From Ustilago trichophora (taxonomy: Eukaryota > Basidiomycota > Ustilaginomycetes > Ustilaginales > Ustilaginaceae), in assembly GCA_900323505.1 (NCBI GenBank), contig OOIN01000002.1, positions 1,426,001-1,490,000 of the forward strand: a stretch of 64,000 nucleotides of DNA. The letters are read 5' to 3'. The position numbers and the translations under genes were made by a program. Under the pieces are notes generated by a model. It was not told the origin of the DNA. It was given only the letters and a program-made list of their open reading frames with translations, and did no database searches. Of the stretch, positions 1 to 10,000 are shown one piece after another (position 1 is the first letter of the stretch; every line of letters starts with the position of its first letter).

Positions 1-27
1 CGTCCGATCATAGAAAATGTGTCCCAC

Positions 28-366
28 TTACGTGAAAAGTCTTGAGAGAAAGCCCTTCGACTTCTTTGCTGCAGCCTCGAGCTCTGGCGAGTGGACCTCT
101 GGTGAATGAATGTCTGGCGACTTGGACTCCGGTGACACGTTTGGCGCAGAGGTACCACGTCTCGTGCTTGGCTCGGGCCCGGTGTGGAACTGTCTGGATC
201 TTGCCGGCACTTGAGGCGGTCGGTGACGCTCTGGAGAGCCAAAGTAACGTTCAGATTGTGTGCGCCGTGTGGAGTTCACTGTAGCTGGAATGGACAAAAA
301 CAGCAGGGTGCAGATGAAGAGTAAAGTGGTGAGAGAGAATTGGGCGAGGACGGTAGTACGGACCAT
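28..366 (-). CDS. Small secreted protein, possible effector (may be only the first exon)
   Basis: This frame encodes 112 residues from the ATG at 364-366. The frame stays open upstream but has no further ATG, and a TATAAAG box lies about 72 nt before this ATG. Residues 1-32 form a classical signal peptide: a short polar start, a hydrophobic core (LTTLLFICTLLFLSIPA) and a small-residue cleavage region. The mature part has no cysteines, is rich in Pro, Ser and Arg, and carries an imperfect SPE/SPD repeat around residues 80-98. It ends in a basic tail (KKSKGFLSRLFT). The stop codon TAA lies inside a perfect splice donor GTAAGT (26-31, minus strand). The gene may therefore be spliced and continue beyond the left edge. 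I do not recognise a family. Small secreted proteins of this kind are common in smut fungi, so an effector role is only inference. Confidence 0.55.
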   Translation of the reverse strand: MVRTTVLAQFSLTTLLFICTLLFLSIPATVNSTRRTQSERYFGSPERHRPPQVPARSRQFHTGPEPSTRRGTSAPNVSPESKSPDIHSPEVHSPELEAAAKKSKGFLSRLFT

Positions 367-1280
367 ATTGGCGTTGCAGTCGAGATTCTTGGTGAGCAAC
401 GTTCGAACAACGCCAAGAGGTAGGACAGGCAGCTCCTCTTTATAGCTGCACAGGAGTTGGAGATGTACAGGCGAGAGTAAAGCTAGATGAACCCGCCTAT
501 CGAGTGACCTTGCCACAATTCGGCATTCTCATACTTGAGATTCCCAACGTTTCATTCACGTCGCACAGCCTCTGTGAGTTTCCCGGTCAGGATTGTGTGG
601 CAACCTTTCCGGTGTTCTCACGCAATTACGTAACGGCTCATTTGTGCGACAGATGAGACTCCTGACACGATCTCACCCTTGGCATGCACGCTAGTTTCGC
701 AAATGCTTAATGGGACTCGAGCAGGAGCGAGTACACGTACACCCAAAAGAACTCACAAACGCATGACTACGCTCAGGTCAATGAGCTGAACGCTCACGGT
801 CGTCATGCGTTCGTCGCTAGTATGGAGTCAGCTAACATCGTGAATCAGCTAGAAGGACATACACGTGGTTTCACCACCAATGTGAAAAATTTGACCCAAT
901 CTTATCAGCTTTCTAATCACCGTCGACTGTATCAACCCCATCGAATCAACAATTGGGCAACCCACTTGAGGAATTTGCGCAAGAGACCTTTAGACTCTTT
1001 CTTTGTCTCAGTAAATGGGTCCAACAGTCTTGCGAGTTCGACGTGACCCAAATCCACCGGCTCTTTTGGATGCCGTGGGGGCTTGTGGCTGACACTCCAG
1101 CCTAGGGGTATTATCAGTCTGCTTAAGTCTGCTGGGTGGGGACGTGAGCTGGCAATTTGCAGCAGCTTCTCCTCCTTTGCCGAGGGTCGAAAGGACTGTA
1201 ACGAGGCGCTGGCCGCAATGTAAATTTGAGATATAGCGAGGAATGTATCTAACAAGACTTCTGTCTGCAATGCCACCAAC
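367..1280. other. Intergenic region between the secreted protein gene and MIR1
   Basis: This holds the promoter of the leftward secreted-protein gene and the 3' flank of MIR1. Short open frames at 822-1046 (+) and 932-1279 (-) have no recognisable domains. I see no RNA gene or mobile element. Confidence 0.5.
438..444 (-). promoter_or_regulatory. TATA box of the small secreted protein gene
   Basis: TATAAAG on the minus strand, about 72 nt upstream of the ATG at 366. Its position supports the internal start over the longer open frame. Confidence 0.5.
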
Positions 1281-2255
1281 TCAATGCTTCTTTTCGCTGT
1301 CGGATCGGATCTCGATGCCTGGTGGCTTTCCGATAAGCTGGCCGACCTGATCGTACAATAGAAATTGTCCAGAAATCAGGAATGCGGTCATAGTTATTCT
1401 GGTACCGAGACCGGCCCAGATGCCAACGGGACCAGTCTCGACAGCGAGACGGACGAGTTTGGACATTGCGCTACCCTTTCCTCCTCCTCCCTTGTTGATC
1501 TTGCTCAAGAGTGTATCGGCAGGATGAGAGAGAACGGCGGCAGCAACACCAGCGACCATACCGCATCCGAGCTGGATGGTGATCTCGCCAGCCTTGCCGT
1601 ACTTTTGGCGCTCTTCTTTGGAGATGTTGGAGTCGACGACGGTGTGAGCCCACTCGTTGGTAACGAACTGGCCGATGGCGTAGGGAACCTGCTTGCAGAG
1701 AATGGGAGCGTAACCAGCGTAGAAACCTCTGATGCCTTCCTCAGCACCCATGCGGGTGATGGCCGAGACGAGGCCCTTGGCGTAACCGCGTTCCGAGACG
1801 AGACGAATACGTGCTGCCTCGAGAGGGGTAAGAAGCGTGGTCGCGATGACTTCGGCGGCAGAGGCACCGCCAAGGTAGATGACCTGGCGGTACTGGGATG
1901 CGGCTTCTTGGCTACCCGCCCAGTCGACACCCTTTTTCTTGAAGAACTCGTATCCGGCAAACTTGGCACCACCCTGAATGAGGTATCCGACGGCAGTTGG
2001 GCCGAAACCGGTGAGAAGACCTTGTGGACCTTCTGATGCGATGATTTTACGTCCCATGGAGAGCATGGTCTCTTTTGAACCTTTGGGCTCGAGCTGGATG
2101 CGGGTCTTGACGACGTCGATGGGTGTCATGGCACCGTGGGTCATCGTCGCGCAGAGGGCACCTGAAGCAAAGAATCGTGCATAGTCTCCAAAGTCGAAAG
2201 CTGGCGTCAAGGCACCAGGCGCCATCTTGTAGCCTGTGTTTGAGGAGGAAGCCAT
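1281..2255 (-). CDS. MIR1: Mitochondrial phosphate carrier
   Basis: This encodes a 324-residue inner-membrane carrier that imports phosphate into the matrix with protons, or in exchange for hydroxide, to feed ATP synthase. Three mitochondrial-carrier repeats are visible, each with its signature: PIDVVKTRIQ in the first, PLEAARIRLV in the second and PADTLLSKIN in the third. The segments LEPKGSKE, LLTGFGPTAVGYLIQGGAKF and ILCKQVPYAIGQF closely resemble yeast Mir1, which separates it from other carriers. The open frame extends about 87 codons upstream, but only from a GTG. The first ATG (2253-2255, MASSSNTGYKMAPG) gives the usual carrier length. There is no cleavable presequence, as in yeast Mir1. 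A TATATATA stretch lies about 130 nt upstream. No intron is needed. Confidence 0.93.
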   Translation of the reverse strand: MASSSNTGYKMAPGALTPAFDFGDYARFFASGALCATMTHGAMTPIDVVKTRIQLEPKGSKETMLSMGRKIIASEGPQGLLTGFGPTAVGYLIQGGAKFAGYEFFKKKGVDWAGSQEAASQYRQVIYLGGASAAEVIATTLLTPLEAARIRLVSERGYAKGLVSAITRMGAEEGIRGFYAGYAPILCKQVPYAIGQFVTNEWAHTVVDSNISKEERQKYGKAGEITIQLGCGMVAGVAAAVLSHPADTLLSKINKGGGGKGSAMSKLVRLAVETGPVGIWAGLGTRITMTAFLISGQFLLYDQVGQLIGKPPGIEIRSDSEKKH

Positions 2256-2380
2256 ACTGGGATTCGGTGGGAGTCTGCCGCAGGCCTCGAGGACACGCGA
2301 CAAGAAGGAAAAGTAGGGAGAATAGTGTGAAGCAGAAACAAAATGTGATTCTGAGTTGATTCGCAAAAATGCCAGATAAG

Positions 2381-2394
2381 ATATATATATTTTT
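2381..2394 (-). promoter_or_regulatory. TATA-like element upstream of MIR1
   Basis: An alternating AT run (TATATATATA) lies about 126-139 nt before the MIR1 start codon, in the shared divergent promoter region. Confidence 0.4.
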
Positions 2395-2794
2395 GGAAGA
2401 GCGGCAAATGCTTCAAAACGGATAAGGCAGGTCCAAGTCCCGGAGGAAGCCAAGAGGAATTCAGTGACACGGGCCACACAGCGCAACTTGATGGCAACTC
2501 TGACGTATCGCTGCACTTATCAACCTTGCTGCATCGCAAGCCAACATAAAAATGATCTTTCTCATGAGCACTGAAGATGAACAACGTCGGGGCAGCTATC
2601 CCGAGCAAGTCAAAGATTCGAAACCACCACATGGCTTCTTGAACAGAAACGACGGATGGCAATTTTGCGCAAGCTCATTGCACGGGAAGAAGCGTTGCTG
2701 TAACTGTACTGCACCTTCGGTTGTACGGCTGTAGAAAAGGAAGCGACTGCCAACACCCGAATGTCCAGATGAACTCATCTCTGATTGAATTTAT

Positions 2795-2823
2795 TGTACA
2801 GTACTGTACTGTACTGTACCGTA
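2795..2823. repeat. TACTG pentamer array
   Basis: Tandem pentamer repeat with core (TACTG)n, reading GTACTGTACTGTACTG and flanked by the inverted form TGTACAG. Similar arrays occur in several other noncoding stretches of this window. Confidence 0.7.
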
Positions 2824-3534
2824 TGCAATCATGACCGCTGACAGAAATGTTAGTAGTTGGAACCCGCGGCCTGTCCGTGATGTTGCTGCAGATTTTGCTG
2901 CAGCTGAAATAAAAATGACGTTGTGATGCAGCTTGACGTGCTCTTTGGCTCGAGAAGCCAAGAATCAAATCTACACTTGAGTGTTCGCTTTAGGATAGAA
3001 AATTTGCATTTTCAGTCGTCGAGCAAGGTCGGTGGAGCCTGGACAGTAGGCCAGGTGACAACAGCTTGATGACAGCGACCGAAACGACCCATGATGGACC
3101 CTTTCCTTGTTGCATCGGCAGCAAGCACCGGACTCTTGGAACCGCCCTGTCTGGCACAAATCAATCGGGTCGATCGAATCCTCAATGTTCTGATCGAACC
3201 GCTCCAACAAAGTCCAACGTAGAATCTAACAAGATCAAATTTCGCGTCACACTTCACACAAGGAGAGAAGGATGCAGAGTGGTGGGTCACCAACCTCGAC
3301 AACGAAAAAGACAGCAGCTCTGTCTGTCTCTCTCCCTTTCTTGTTGTCCGATTGCGGAAGGACGGGACACTTCCGACTCTGCATAAAAAAGTGGTACATC
3401 TTCGCGTCGGTCGGGAACGTGCATCAAAGCATCCGTAGTGTCGACTGACTCTTTGCTCGATCATTCACTCTACCTCGCAGTGACATTTTCTTCATCTTAA
3501 ACTTGCACACCAACATTCGACAGACATCGACACC

Positions 3535-6500
3535 ATGAAGTCGGAAGCAGGGCCCAGTTCACCGCCCGCGGCACGTACACGAAAGCCTGGCGAGGTGCGT
3601 TCACGCAGCGGATGTGTGACCTGCAAGCAACGCCGTAAAAAGTGTGACGAGGACTTTCGTATCCGTCACAATGGCGCCATGTCGTGCAATCGATGTGCTG
3701 ATCGTGGCATTCACTGCGAGCTTAGCTCAACTACGGCCACGCCCCAACGATCTTCGCAGCAACAGCAACAGCAACAGCAGCGACCTTCGCCTTATCCGAC
3801 ACCAAGCACAGCGACTCCATCCAGCTCATCCAAGTTCGGCTCGCGCAACGTTCGTGGTCCAGGCGTCGCCAACACTGCCGCAATGCATCACACCAATGGC
3901 ATACAAGCAACTGCATTCACTTCGGCTGCTCCGATGACCTCTTCGGTTGCTCCGATGACCAGTAGCACCATCGATACGACGGGAACGGCACCGTATCAGT
4001 CTGCTTTAGATCCAACTCAGTCCTGGAATGCCTCGGCCCATTTCCCGATGCAGCAATACCAACAGCCACAGATACAAACCACTGCTGCCACTTTGCCAGG
4101 CCCTCAGAACCCTGCCGCCATGAACCAACTCGCTTGGATGACCCAGAATGCCGCCGCACTCAATCGATCAGCAATTCGTTACAATCGTCCCAATATCTGG
4201 CCAATGGGATCCTCCAACGGTATGGTCGACTCAGCCACTGCAACTGGTATCCAGAACCCATCCGTCAACGTCCCTGCCCCAACCAACACTGTCGACATGA
4301 ACACGCTTTACAACATTCTCAACAGCAACCCTGCTGCCACACCCGCTGTACCCAACGCTGCACAATGGAACCAGAGCTACACCAACAACATGGACAACGT
4401 GATGCTCGACGATTTCGTCAGCGAACTCATGAGCCTCACAGGTCCTCTCGTCGGCGGAGGAGACGCTACGTCTTCGGCTCCTCAAACTTCAGACAACACC
4501 CCTGCAGCAGGACCTAATCAAGCTTCGCCCCTCGAAACACGCCCTACGTCACGCTCGACCTATGAGCCGTCGCGTGCCTCCTCTACCACAGCAAATACGC
4601 AGAGACACAATGTCACCACCGCATCTATGTCAGCCACTTCGCATTCCGAGCACGCCAACAACACTGCCAACTCTTCGCCTTCTTCCTCCTCAGCGCAGCC
4701 CAAATTCGGAAATGGCAAAGGAACAACTCCAGGTCGAACGTCGAACCGATACCGCAAGCTTCTTGACTCGGATGCCATCGAGTCGCTGCTCAGCAAATAT
4801 AGTCCCATCTACGAGCGTTTCTGGCACGCCACACTCATGCTACTCTCCAACAAGAAGCGCCAAGCTGCCGTGGACTACCTCATGACTGTTGTCCGTTCCA
4901 ACAAGGCCTGCCGTGCTTCTGTACTGGTCGTATGTCTCGCCTATCACGAGCTCGCTCTGTGTGTGCGCAAAGGCGCACAGAAGGGCAGCGCAAAACAGCA
5001 GTCAGCACCCCAAAGCTGGACTACGGTCGCTACCAATGCTGTGCTTTCTAACTGGGAATCTATGAGCGCAGGTGCTCCTGGCCAAAACGCCAAAGCTTCC
5101 AAGCCGTCCACCGAGCAAGGCATGTCTCCGAGCATGATCAGATCGTACCCTCCCGAGCCCCAGATTCACGAGCGCCATTCTAGCCGATCTGCGGTCACCG
5201 ATCGAACGAACGACAACGAAGACGAAGACATGCGTCAGTCACGCGGTGACAATGACGACGATGATGACGACGACAACAACGAAGAAGAAGAAGAAGGAGT
5301 GGAACCAGAGGAAGAGATCAGCACCATCGAACGTCGTCGTAGTAGTGAGAGGCCATATGTGTCAACCTCTGCCAAGCTCAGCTCGGAGCGATACGGCGCG
5401 ACCAGCTTTTCGCGTCGCGGCGAGTCAGCCCCACGATCGCCGCGTCCACCCTCTCGCAGCCTGACCGGCAAGCTCTCTACGGTCGAAGACAACATTCAAG
5501 AGATGGATGATCCCTCCCGAGACGCATTCAAGGGGCAACCGGTTGAAAAGCACACTGTCGAATTGTGGCTTGAGATTGCCCAGGCAGAATTGCAGCGCAG
5601 TAGGGACGAGTTGACGCTGGATCAAGAGCTGTGTGCCCTCATCAACATCCGGTGGGCATGTCTCTGCTTTGCTGGTGCCGAGCGCGCGCGTCAGCTCACC
5701 GAGGAGCTCGGCATGGTGATGCAGCGAGAGGGTATCGATATGGATCAAGCAATTGAAGAAGAGAAAAAGGGATCCTTTGTCAGCGTCATGCTCCTCACCG
5801 CCGTTTACACGGATGTGCTGGACACGGTAACAGACCGAGGCAAGCGCAGCCATGTTGCTCTTCGCGGCGATGACGCCCCGACCAATTCACGCCAACCCGC
5901 GCGAACCTCGAAACTACGACGCTCGAGCAGCTTAGATGGTGGCGAGAATGGAGGCTCCGAACCCTTTTTTGGCCGCATTTCGCTGGTCTCGCTGGAGTTG
6001 TTGACATGTTTCAAGCTGATCTCGGATCTTTCTGCCGATGTGTGGGGGCCTATCAGCAGCACTGTTTCGCACCCTGCCCGACCTTCCGAACAAGAAGTTG
6101 CCGAAAGATCGCGCGACATCGAACGTAAAGTCATGTCGCTGCCACCGTGGTCCGATCCCAACACTTCTTCCTCACTTCGTGTGCGAGCATTTGCACTGCA
6201 AGAAATCTGGCGCCAAACTGCCAGATTATACCTGCTTCAGGCAGTGCATCGTCGCGGACCTCTGCATCCGGAATTGCAAAACATCTTGCACGAGATCATC
6301 CGCTTGGCCAAAATGATGAAGATCCAATCTTTCTCTCCCTCGGCACCCATTTTTACTTCTACCACCAACGGTAGCAAACGCAATTCTTCGCTACCCACTT
6401 CTCGACCAGCGCCACCGAACTATATTGGCGGATTGAACACGTCCCACTCCCCCAACGATGTGCGCGATGGTAACCACCCGGATCCCTACATCAACGCCAG

Positions 6501-6861
6501 TATTGGTATGGAAGATTTTGACGACCACCCTGCCTTTTCCTCAGCAGCAGGAGCAGGAGTAGTAGACGCAGACGAAAGTGGCGAGGAAGAACCTGCAGGA
6601 CCAGCCCCATTTCAAATGTGGTTGGATGTGGCAAGTTGGGAAATGTGTACCGTTTGGTTTTTGTGTAGCACCGTAGCATTGACCAGGGCCGATCGACAGT
6701 TTTGTATTCATCACCTGGAAAGTTTGGGCATGGAAAGGGCTCAAAGGGACAATGTGCAGGTGATCAGGGACTATTGGGCCAAACAAGACTCGACGGGACA
6801 TACGCTGGATTGGTTCGATTTTGTCAAAAGTTCAGGTAGGAGTGTCATTTTTGCATTCTAA
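3535..6861 (+). CDS. Zn2Cys6 fungal transcription factor (1108 aa)
   Basis: A binuclear zinc cluster near the N terminus has Cys at residues 27, 30, 37, 51, 54 and 61 (CX2CX6CX13CX2CX6C), with the basic stretch KQRRKK between the second and third Cys. This is a nuclear DNA-binding regulator. Residues 75-400 are low complexity, rich in Gln, Ser, Thr and Pro, including a poly-Gln run. A helical region follows (about 400-480), then a long acidic stretch (DDDDDDDNNEEEEEG, about 570-590). The C-terminal half looks like the fungal regulator middle domain, with conserved segments around LLTCFKLISDLSADVWGPIS and WEMCTVWFLCSTVALTRADR. The start codon has a good context (CACCATGAA). The extreme C terminus is uncertain because a GTAGGA donor occurs at 6836 just before the stop. 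The target genes cannot be inferred. Confidence 0.85.
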   Translation: MKSEAGPSSPPAARTRKPGEVRSRSGCVTCKQRRKKCDEDFRIRHNGAMSCNRCADRGIHCELSSTTATPQRSSQQQQQQQQRPSPYPTPSTATPSSSSKFGSRNVRGPGVANTAAMHHTNGIQATAFTSAAPMTSSVAPMTSSTIDTTGTAPYQSALDPTQSWNASAHFPMQQYQQPQIQTTAATLPGPQNPAAMNQLAWMTQNAAALNRSAIRYNRPNIWPMGSSNGMVDSATATGIQNPSVNVPAPTNTVDMNTLYNILNSNPAATPAVPNAAQWNQSYTNNMDNVMLDDFVSELMSLTGPLVGGGDATSSAPQTSDNTPAAGPNQASPLETRPTSRSTYEPSRASSTTANTQRHNVTTASMSATSHSEHANNTANSSPSSSSAQPKFGNGKGTTPGRTSNRYRKLLDSDAIESLLSKYSPIYERFWHATLMLLSNKKRQAAVDYLMTVVRSNKACRASVLVVCLAYHELALCVRKGAQKGSAKQQSAPQSWTTVATNAVLSNWESMSAGAPGQNAKASKPSTEQGMSPSMIRSYPPEPQIHERHSSRSAVTDRTNDNEDEDMRQSRGDNDDDDDDDNNEEEEEGVEPEEEISTIERRRSSERPYVSTSAKLSSERYGATSFSRRGESAPRSPRPPSRSLTGKLSTVEDNIQEMDDPSRDAFKGQPVEKHTVELWLEIAQAELQRSRDELTLDQELCALINIRWACLCFAGAERARQLTEELGMVMQREGIDMDQAIEEEKKGSFVSVMLLTAVYTDVLDTVTDRGKRSHVALRGDDAPTNSRQPARTSKLRRSSSLDGGENGGSEPFFGRISLVSLELLTCFKLISDLSADVWGPISSTVSHPARPSEQEVAERSRDIERKVMSLPPWSDPNTSSSLRVRAFALQEIWRQTARLYLLQAVHRRGPLHPELQNILHEIIRLAKMMKIQSFSPSAPIFTSTTNGSKRNSSLPTSRPAPPNYIGGLNTSHSPNDVRDGNHPDPYINASIGMEDFDDHPAFSSAAGAGVVDADESGEEEPAGPAPFQMWLDVASWEMCTVWFLCSTVALTRADRQFCIHHLESLGMERAQRDNVQVIRDYWAKQDSTGHTLDWFDFVKSSGRSVIFAF

Positions 6862-7078
6862 CTTAGGTGGCGACTGCAACTCGTCCATTCGATACAACGA
6901 TATCCCATGTACAAATCCTATTCTGTCTGAGTGTCCCACACTCTTCGAACGCACAAAAGAAACCAACCTCTTTTCTTTCTGGGTCATAAAAGTCTCCAAG
7001 CCGTCTATTCGTACACGCTGTCAATGGCCTAGCTCTTCGTACTGTGTGCAAATGATGATGAGAAGAGGTGAGATTGCA

Positions 7079-10000
7079 TCAAGCAACCACCGTGAAAGGT
7101 GTATCCAAAACAGCCAACACTGCCGCCATTGCACATCCTCCTTTTGTAATCCTACTACCCACTTGCTGGCCCAACATCTTGCCCAATCGTGCAAAGATGA
7201 GCCTTAGCTTTGACCTCTGTTTTTCAATCTCCCCAAACACGGGGGCATAAGAGACAAACATGTCTTGGGTGAGGTCTGCATATGCCAACACCTGAGAAAT
7301 TTGCTCTTCGGTCAGAATCTGATCAGATTCCGCTGTGGTGGTGGAGGAGGAGGAGGTGGTGGTGGTGGTGGTGGAAGAGAGGATGTGTAGCGCGTGGCTA
7401 AGATACGTCATGTGCAAGCTGAACAGGGAGCGCATGTCTTTATCCTTCCTGTTCAGGGTGGTTTGAATCACCTCGTGAAGCAAGGTTAGCCCCTCTACAG
7501 AGCCAGTTTGGCCATTGGATATAGCCTTGATGGCAACAAGGACCCGCACAACCTCATCAACTTGCGATGGGGTCGTGTGGAGACACGTCTCGAGTTCAGA
7601 AGTTGCCGCATCTAGAAGGTCTTCATCTCCGCTTGCTAACCCGAGAACGGCAAGGGCCAAGATGGAAGGTACATGCACAGGCTCGCCTTCGGATGTCGCG
7701 ATGTTGGAAAAGAGGTGTTCCTTCACCTCTTCCACTCCGGAATTGCCGTTGGTGGCCCAGAGAAGTTTGGCGAGCTGCAGGGTGAGGTCCAGTACAGCAG
7801 CACGGGCATTGATTTCTTTGGTGCTAGTGATGGCTTCTCGGATCGTGTCGAGGGCGTCCGAGTGGGAGCCTGTGAAGTGGCGAGAGAGGGCAAGGCCGAG
7901 TTGGCTTTGTATCTTCGCGGCGAGGATGAGCGAGGGTTGGACGTGACCATCGATCTCGTCGGCAGCATTGGATGAAGCTTCTTTTTCTTCTCCACCATCG
8001 AGAAGCCCTATTGCGGCTTCGAAGGCTCCGGCTGCACCATCAAAGTCTCCAGCAGCCAGTCGGATGCGGCCGAGGTTAGACTCCGCCAAAGCATATTGAC
8101 GAGCAACATCAGCAGATTCAGTCGCCTCGTAGCGTTCTTCAAGCAGTGTAGCAGCTTTTGTGATCCTGTCGATTGCCAGATCCACTTGTCCTAACCTCTC
8201 CGAAATCAAAGCGGAAAGATGAAGCGCATCGACATCACTGGGCGACTTTGCAATATAGGCACTGATGGCATAGCTGGCATTTGACAGAGTTGTCTCTGTA
8301 ACCCTCGCCTCATCCTTCCTCTGGAACGAATCGAACACCGCCTGTCCCAATCCATAATCGGCTTCCTGCACACTGCCCTCTGTCAAGCTCACCGCATGTT
8401 CAAATAGAACCCTGCTAGCACGGTGATCTCCAAAATGTTTAGCAATCAGCGCCTGCCCGACCCAGGCAGCGCCATAATCCGGATCCACTGTCTGCGCCTT
8501 GATCAGGCTCTCGTTTGCAAGTTCCACATCTCCGTGCTGAAGGTAGAGCAAACCCAGGCTGGTCCATCCGATAGGGCTCTTGGGCGCATTCTCGATGGCG
8601 CGGACGAAACAGTGCTGTGCAAGTTTGACGGAAGAGTGGAAGGTGAGATTGCCGAGCAGCAGCCAATATGCTTCTTGGCCGGGCTCGTGGCGTAGGGCTT
8701 CTTTGATCGTGCCGATTGCTTGGAGACGGGCCTGGGCGGATGAGGCTTCGGCGAATTCGATGATGGATGTCGAATCGGATGGAGACAGGAAGGGCTGCGA
8801 GGAGGGTAGAAGAAGCGCCCGAGAAGCGCAGTAGAGCGCCGTGGCAAGGTCTGCCCATGCACTTCCGGCTACCTTGTCGTCGGAGGCGTTGAGTACCACA
8901 CGTAGCTTGTACAAATAGACGCTGATTTGGAGCAGGCGGAAGGGAGAGACTTCCAGGCCATCGGCCAAGCGCAGCTTTTCGTGTGTCACAACGCTGATCG
9001 AGGGCAGCTTTGCGTCTGTCTCGAGCTCCTTTGCCAGCTTGAGCAAAGAGCTCAACTCGCCGCTGCCATCCTTTGCCAAGAGGGAGCCAGCCTGTTGCAG
9101 ACTACCAAACTTGCTCAAGTGGAACACGGCATCTGCGACGATCTTCCACGCCGATCTCAAGTGGCGATCATGCTTGAGCAGAGCATGAGATGCCTCACGA
9201 ATGGCACTAATCACGGAGATCTCGGCTCGCTCCACATAGCCCGTCACCAATTCCTGTCGAGAAGAAAGTAGGAACGCATTGCTGAGCGCCACCCTGACGC
9301 CGAGCTCGTCCGGATGCACGGCGAGAATGTCCGAGAAGGTGTCGATGGCTGTGGAGAAGTTACCAAGTTCGAGATGGACGTCGCCAATACTGTATCGTGC
9401 TTGCCAACCATCGTCTTCTGGTTCGCCGGCAGCTTCGACGAGCTCGAGACACTTGGCGAAGCATTTAAGCGCAGCTACGTGTCTTCCTGCCAGCGCGTAC
9501 GCCTGACCGAGTCGCTGCCATGAGATCTGATCATCGGGTTCAGCACGCAGAGCGATCTGAAAGGCAAGAATGGCATCTTCGAAGCGCTTCTTGGCGATTT
9601 CGACATTTCCGATGGCCTTCCATGCCCAAGCGTTACGGGATAGGTGTCGTCGAGATGCCTGCACTGCCGCTGCTGTGCCGCCACCGATTGCGTCCGCTCC
9701 GCCTTCACCCTCGATGGTTCTACGTGCAACAACTTCCACAAGATCCCACTCCTGGTCCTCGGCGAATCCCACTGCAAGCCTTCTCGCTGCTTCGTCTTCG
9801 CGTGCGTCCAGCTCGAATGCTTTCTGGAAGCACTTGCTTGAACGCACCAGATCAGGCGGTGATAGCACGTCCTCGTAGTAAAAGCCGAGTGACGTGTAGG
9901 CAGGTGCAAAGGCAGGATTGCGCTTGAGTGCGGTGATAAACGCAGTGAAAGCGTGTCTAGGATCCGTGCGATACTCGCCATCCATGAGCCAAAGGCATCG

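Larger units (their letters stand above)
2256..3534. other. Divergent promoter region between MIR1 and a Zn2Cys6 gene
   Basis: About 1.28 kb lies between the two divergent start codons. It holds the MIR1 TATA-like run and a TACTG pentamer array at 2795-2823. A CATAAAAAAG element (3382-3391) precedes the + strand ATG by about 145 nt, with a CT-rich tract before it. No convincing gene is present. Confidence 0.5.

Noticed and set aside
932..1279. 115-codon minus-strand frame downstream of MIR1
   Set aside because: It lies in the 3' flank of MIR1, has no domain and shows no start context or promoter.
6836..6866. A 31-nt GTAGGA...CTAACTTAG intron at the end of the first Zn2Cys6 gene
   Set aside because: It would be far shorter than the other introns here (62-129 nt, one of 606). 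Splicing it leads to a long tail antisense to SKI3 with no conserved features.
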